Shown piece by piece: positions 1-5,751 of a stretch of 5,751 nt of DNA. Where the stretch lies: assembly GCA_021789565.1 (NCBI GenBank), contig JAJYJL010000210.1:1-5751 (forward strand), written 5' to 3'. The notes beneath the pieces are model-generated. The model had not been told where the DNA came from. It worked only from the letters and a program-made list of their open reading frames with translations, and did not search any database. This DNA is from Acidobacteriota bacterium. Lineage in GTDB: Bacteria; Acidobacteriota; Terriglobia; UBA7540. Each line of letters starts with the position of its first letter. Position 1 is the stretch's first letter. A program made the position numbers and the translations under genes.

Positions 1-399
1 GTGCCTGCGGGCAAGTAGGAACATATCCCGCTTGCTGGCGAGCGCATCCACCAGCCCTGGCGGCTGCTCCGGGAACAGGAATTCCCCTGCCAGCATTCGG
101 GAATGATTTGCAACAAACCGCGCCGTCCTGTCGGTAGTCGGAATCAGGATGCAGGGTCTGCCGATCTTTTGCCGGACGCTGGCCAAATACTCGAGTGATT
201 CTTCCGCGGTGCGGTGCTCGATGTCCCAAAGGAACTTTCCCGCACAATATCGCGATCGGTATGCGGGTGCTCGGGGGTTGGGATCGACGTTGTAAACAGG
301 TACTCCAAGTCTGCCCAGGCTTCTCATGATGTTCAAGCCGCCATGGCTGTCAGACCTGAGAACGACGACAGGTGTGGTATTGTCGCGGATTCTCAGCAT
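1..399 (-). CDS. ATP-grasp-type carboxylate ligase, N-terminal part (runs off the left edge)
   Basis: The open frame starts at ATG 399-397 and stays open for 133 codons to base 1, so the stop and the catalytic C-terminal part lie outside the window. The visible part looks like the pre-ATP-grasp domain of carboxylate-amine ligase-like proteins (PylC, D-aspartate ligase or carbamoyl-phosphate synthase style). It has a first beta strand PVVVLRSD (10-17), a glycine pair at 20-21, the helix NIMRSLGRLG (23-32), strand PVYNVD (34-39), SRYC (49-52), the strand plus acidic turn ILIPTTD (84-90), and the SKRDMF segment (122-127) whose Lys123 sits where these families often have a DK..F motif entering the ATP-grasp fold. 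The start overlaps the upstream comB stop by 7 bases (ATGCTGA), and I see no strong Shine-Dalgarno site, so translational coupling is likely. The family would activate a carboxylate as acyl phosphate and pass it to an amine. The substrate is unknown; sulfolactate from the neighbouring enzymes is an inference. The family call rests on half a protein. Confidence 0.72.
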   Translation of the reverse strand, partial: MLRIRDNTTPVVVLRSDSHGGLNIMRSLGRLGVPVYNVDPNPRAPAYRSRYCAGKFLWDIEHRTAEESLEYLASVRQKIGRPCILIPTTDRTARFVANHSRMLAGEFLFPEQPPGLVDALASKRDMFLLARRH

Positions 400-3300
400 A
401 CCGTTTGGGTTCGCAACCGTGCGTCAATTGCGGTGTCGGTTGAAGCTGCAAAGCCAGCTTCGTAGCCAGGCAAAGCTACCACTTCGCTGTTTCGCACCTC
501 ATAGGCGCCGCGCAGGTCGTTGATATGCGCAAGGATGAATTCCAGGTCTTTTGTCTGCCCGCTTTGCCTGAGGTAGTCAGCGCTCTTGCTGCTGAGTGCG
601 GCTTCCGGAGGTTCAGTCGCCCATCGCTTGATGAGGTCAACGGTCATCTGATCTGTCGGGGCATAACCCATCTCGGCCAGGTCCCTGGCTATCCATGCGC
701 AGCACATCTGATCCTCCTCGCGAAATTCGCCACGGCTCCCTGCTCCTATCACCGCTACTCGCAGAGGAAGCATCGCGAGATGGCGGGCGACGAAGCCATA
801 GTTTCGAAAACAGGCCAGGTGAACGGCGTCGCTTTCCTTTGCCTGGGAAATCAGCTGCGTCCCTGACGAGGAGAGAAGAATGACAGGCCGCCCTGCGATG
901 TCTATCGCGGCGAGTTCAGCAGGACTGTTATTCAGCTCAAACCCCGGCGCAACGACCCCGGCAATTTCACCGGCGAGCAGCGGATCTCTCAACTTAGTTT
1001 TCAGTCGAAAGGCAGCGTCCAAAGTAGGCACCGGGAGACAACGTCCCCCTCTTGCCGCTACGGTAATGGCCGACGTCGTGGCGCGAATCACGTCAACGGC
1101 CACGACGGCATAGCCATTCCGGTACTTGTGAGCGCTTTCAGGAAAACAATCGATGATGACCTGTTTTTGCATTGGAGTTTGCAAAACGGCTCTGGGGAAA
1201 GTCACGCTTTTGGCGTCGGACGCAGTTTTTCTTCTGCAAATGCATCCGAGTGCAGCCCTCGGCGATAAATTTCCACTCGCAGAACTTCTTCTAGGCGCAC
1301 ATTGCAAAGGTGGACTTCGCGCCCAAAATGATTCAGTAGAGCAAACTGGCTGGATTTGTTGGGAGCTTCAAACATCGCCTGCTTAAATCCGAACGCCGCG
1401 GCAAACCGATCTGCCAAGGGGATGTTGAATCTTCCGGCTTCATCAAAAAGTCCCACACCACAGGCGCTTTCTCTCGCTTCAATCACAAGCTGGAGGGCCC
1501 CGTTGTCCAGCCATCGCTGGCCCTGGTCAATCAGTTCGTTGATATTGTTTTCTGCAAACGGTCCGGCGTGTTTCTTTCCCAGCTCAAACTGAACATCGAG
1601 ACCCCTTAAGGCGGCCATTCGGATAACCTCACGTGGTGGAAGTCTCATTTCTGTGAAGCCCTCACCGCATTCGATTCGATTTACCCCAAGATCTGCACAC
1701 AGGTCCAGGTATTCGGGAAGGACGCCCTGTGCCACGGCCACTTCAAATGGGCCGCCACCTGTCACGGTCGGCACCTTGTGGCGTTTGGCGGCAGCTATCT
1801 TTTGCCGCGTGGCGCTTTCTCTGGCGACTATCCAGCAGGCCATGGAAATCTTAAGAATCGAGAACAGATGCGCACTCTGTTCCAGGTGGCTTTCAAGCGT
1901 TGCAGGATCGTACCCGGGATCAATTGGACTTGTTTTAGCCTCAATATCTGGAACCCCGAGTAGCTTTAAATATGCGGCAGTATGCGCTCTTTCCGGCGGA
2001 TACATTTCACGGACTTTGTGTGTTTGCATGGTTCTCACTCTTTCTTTGAAGTTGTCATTCGGGCGAGTTAGCGCTTCTGCGCCAACACAACATAACCTAC
2101 GCCACAGGATCGAATCCCTGGAAGGTGACGGTCCGCCAGTGCTTGAAGTTTCTGATGAACTTTAACGCCAGCCCGGTCCGGCAAGAGTTTCTGCTTGAAA
2201 AAAGTGAAAGGACCGAATCCCACAGTTTTTCCAACAAGCTTTTGAAGTTTAGCCTGGCTGAGGATGGCATCGATTTGCTTGACCGAATACCTGTGTAAGC
2301 GCGGCTTTGAATGATCCCAGATATTGAACTTCTCTAGGATTTCGGCAATATGCCACCTCAGTGGCCGCAGTCCGGGGAAACAAAGAGGATCAAGGACTTG
2401 ATTAAGGCACCACTTATTAGCGGCGGTCAGCATAATGTATCCGCCGGGTTTGGTGACCCTGTCCAGCTCCAGTATGGCTTTTGCCGGATGTTCGAGCCAG
2501 GGAAGCACGCCTACAGCCACAACCAGGTCGAAGTGCCGCGAGTGGAAGCTAAGCTGGCAGATATCCTCCGAACTTGTCTCCAAATTAGCGCCGAGACCCG
2601 CTTCGTCGGCTGCCTGGCGGGTAAGTTCAATCATGTCCTCAACCGTGTCAACAGCATTGACCATATAACCCCGTTTCAACATGGCCACAGTGGTCGAACC
2701 CGCACCGCAGCCCACTTCTAGGATGCGCGAGGTTTTGGTTAACCTGAGATTGTCGAGAATAGACAGGACTACAGAACGGCGCTCACGATAGATAACGCCG
2801 CTTAAGTTGTCCTTTTGGTAAACATCTCTCCAGTAGGAAGAGTGGCTATGGAAGAATGTGTCCACAGTCTTTTGAAATTGACCCATACTTGTCTTCGCTG
2901 GATGAATACTGGTCGAGATGGGCATGCTTATTTTCCCCTCCGTTGTGGCAACTCTTGGATTCGGAACCGTTCGGATCTCACAGAACCCTTTCCCTTAATT
3001 TCTCTTGAAGATCGAGGAATGGATCCACGTGTCACCTGGCTGTAGCTCAGGCGGCGCCAGAACCTTTGAGAACGGCGGGAATGGTTCCAGCCAGAATTTT
3101 GAAGTCAAGCCACAACGACCACTCGTCGATATACTGCATATCCAATTCCATCCATTTTTCGAAGGCGATGGAACTGCGACCATTAACCTGCCACAGGCAT
3201 GTAATGCCGGGCCGGACGCTGAACCGACGCCGATGCCAGTCCTGTTCGAAGCCTTGGCAATCACGGAGCGGTAAAGGTCTGGGTCCCACCAGGCTCATAT

Positions 3301-5751
3301 CGCCTTTCAGGACGTTGACCAGTTGCGGCAGCTCATCGATGCTGCTGCTCCTCAGGAACTTTCCGCTGGGTGTGAGGCGGGGATCGTTCCTGATTTTGAA
3401 AACCGGACCGCTGAGCTCGTTTAACTTTTCCAGTTCGCCCATCTGTTTTTCTGCGTCGGGCACCATCGTCCGGAATTTATAGATCCAGAATTGACGCTTG
3501 TTGAGCCCTACCCTTCGCTGGCGGAAGAGGACGGGCCCCGGTGAGGTGAGCTTGATCACGACTGCCGTGAGCAACAGTAAGGGCGAGAGAACCAGCAGCA
3601 ACGCCGATGAGAGTCCGACATCGAATGCCCGCTTCACAAACACGGGCCAACCATCAAGCGGAGCCGTGGACAGCGTAAGCAACGGATCGCCTGCCAGGTC
3701 TTCGGCAGTTGAGCGCGCCTTGCGCAGATTGAAAATCCTGGGAAGAAAGCGTACGACGATACCTTGTTCTTCGCACAGGGCGGCAATTTCCGCAGCACGA
3801 CCGTAAAAGGACCTCAGGGGCAGGGCGATGACAATTTCATCGACGACGGCGTTTCGAACAAATTCGGCAAGACCCTTAAGATCGCAAACCAGGCTCTTGC
3901 CGGATCCTTTAAAGGCCCTGAGGCCCGGCCATTTCTCGTCAATGAAGCCGATGACGCGGAAGCCTAGTTCTGGCCTGGACTCGATCCTCCTGGCAAATTG
4001 CACCGCCCGTGGGTTGGTTCCCACTACCAGCACATGGCGAAGATTGCGTCCCCGCTTGCGAACGTAGTTGAGAAAGAAGCGGAGGGCCAGGCGGCTTGAC
4101 ATGACCATCGCACTGCTGGCGCCCCACAGCACCACGAGGAATGGAAGGTCCACCATTCTGATGTGGAACAACAAGGCCGCTGTCGCCACGGCGAACGTAC
4201 AAAGTGAAGTCGCCTTCAGCGTGTCGAGAATCTCGGACTCGCGCGGGACCAACCGCCGCGATTCATAGAGGCTGAGGGATGCGAAAATGATGTGCCAGAC
4301 GCAGAGCAGGCCCACGAAGACAACAAAATTCTGTACCTTGACTCGCACCGAAAAGAATTCTGAGAAAGAGAGCCCGCTTCTGTAGAGTAAGGGCACGGCC
4401 GCCAGCGAGAAGGAGGCGACCATGACCATGAGATCAAAGATCTTGAGAAGAGTTAAGAGCGCTTGCCTCCGTGCGTTGCTCATGGTGAGAATCCTTCCTT
4501 GTTAACGATAGTTTCTTGAGGCCAGCGGGGATGATCTCGTCAGGGGATTAACCTCTGTCGCAGCCAGAGGTGAATGTTTTCATGATTGATTGACTGGAGA
4601 AGGTTTGTCTCAATAACAGAACCCACTGCGGCATCAGTTGTTTTGCGCCAGGGGCTCGTCGTAGTTACGGAATCGCGCGCTACCTGCCGGCCACGCGTGC
4701 TCCAGGCAGCGATCCATCAGACGGGCCCGAAAATACGGAAGCACGCGCCTGATGCCCCCGCGAAGTCCTATCCTGGGATGCCATTTCAGGCTGGACTTTG
4801 CCTTCGAGATGTCCGGGCACCGCCTCGTCGGGTCGTCGTCAGGCAGTGGTTCAAAGACCAGCCGACTGTTGCTTGAGGTCATTTCGATAACGGTCCTTGC
4901 AAGTTCCAGAAGGTGGATTTCCTCCGGATTTCCCAGATTAACAGGTCCAACTTCCTGCGAGAGCATCAGCTTGTAAAGCCCTTCGATGAGATCGCTCACA
5001 TAACAAAAGCTCCGCGTCTGGGACCCGTCACCGTAAATCGTCAGTGGCTTTCCCTGTAGCGCCTGAGCAACAAAGTTGGGAATTGCCCGCCCGTCATCCA
5101 GCCGCATTCGTTTGCCATACGTGTTGAAGATTCGAGCAACCCGGACCGGCAGGCCATTTTCCCGGTGGTAGGCCATGGCGATAGACTCCGCGTAGCGCTT
5201 GGCTTCGTCGTAGACGCTGCGGGGCCCAATTGGATTCACGTGACCCCAGTATGTTTCGGCTTGGGGGCTCACCTGCGGGTCCCCATAAATTTCCGAAGTG
5301 GAGGTAAGAAGAAAAACGCTTTGGTGTGCTTTGGCCAGCCCCAGAGCGTGGTGAGTGCCTATGGCTCCAATCTTGAGAGTATGGATCGGATGCCGCGCGT
5401 AATCTTTCGGGCTGGCGGGGGAGGCCATGTGGACGACATAATCCAGCTTGGCCGGTTCCCCGTAACTCAGTCGGAATTTGTCGTGCTGGTATCCGAGTAG
5501 CGCAGCCAGGTCAATCGGTCGGGTCACATCGTGCTGGACGAACATAAAGCGCGGGTGAGGCAGAAGGTGCTGGACGTTTGCAATGGTGCCGGTCAGCAGG
5601 CTGTCCATGCAGATTACCTCATGGCCCGCACCAATGAGACGGTCGCAGAGGTGTGACCCAAGAAATCCGGCACCTCCAATCAGCAGGGTTTTGGGGACGC
5701 TCTTCTTGGTTTGAGAAATCGCAGTCATTTTACCTCCAGGCTCTGGTGCTG

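Overview
The window is a single co-directional gene run on the minus strand, so it is transcribed from the right edge to the left edge. In transcription order it holds: a UDP-glucuronate decarboxylase (UDP-xylose synthase) type SDR, a WbaP/WcaJ-type polyprenyl-phosphate sugar-1-phosphate transferase, a class I SAM-dependent methyltransferase, a ComA-like phosphosulfolactate synthase, a ComB-like 2-phosphosulfolactate phosphatase, and the N-terminal 133 residues of an ATP-grasp-type ligase that runs off the left edge. No tRNA, rRNA, CRISPR array, insertion sequence or origin was seen.

The organism is a bacterium. The sugar transferase, the nucleotide-sugar enzyme and the Shine-Dalgarno sites (GGAGGT, AAGGAAGGA, GGAGGGG) are ordinary bacterial polysaccharide-locus material. 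The moderately high GC and the gene style would fit a soil or sediment Gram-negative such as an acidobacterium, but nothing in the window fixes the phylum, and this is a weak guess. The ComA/ComB pair is best known from methanogen coenzyme M synthesis and from Bacillus sulfolactate. The surrounding genes are not archaeal.

Region 5751-3047 is the glycan-precursor half. UDP-GlcA would be converted to UDP-xylose (5728-4634). After a 150-base gap with a small perfect stem-loop, the membrane phosphoglycosyl transferase (4483-3047) would start a lipid-linked glycan. A 121-base gap follows, carrying a short dyad and direct repeat. Region 2925-1 is the unusual half: a methyltransferase, ComA, ComB and the ATP-grasp protein packed with gaps of about 38 and 29 bases and finally a 7-base ATGCTGA overlap, which suggests one transcription unit and coupled translation at the last junction.

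The most interesting reading is that PEP plus sulfite gives phosphosulfolactate (ComA), which gives 3-sulfolactate (ComB). The ATP-grasp ligase may then activate the sulfolactate carboxylate and join it to an amine or other acceptor, possibly on or near the glycan built by the other genes. The enzyme families are read from the sequence. The joined pathway and its product are inference. The ComA protein differs from archaeal ComA in two N-terminal barrel motifs, so its exact substrate is open.
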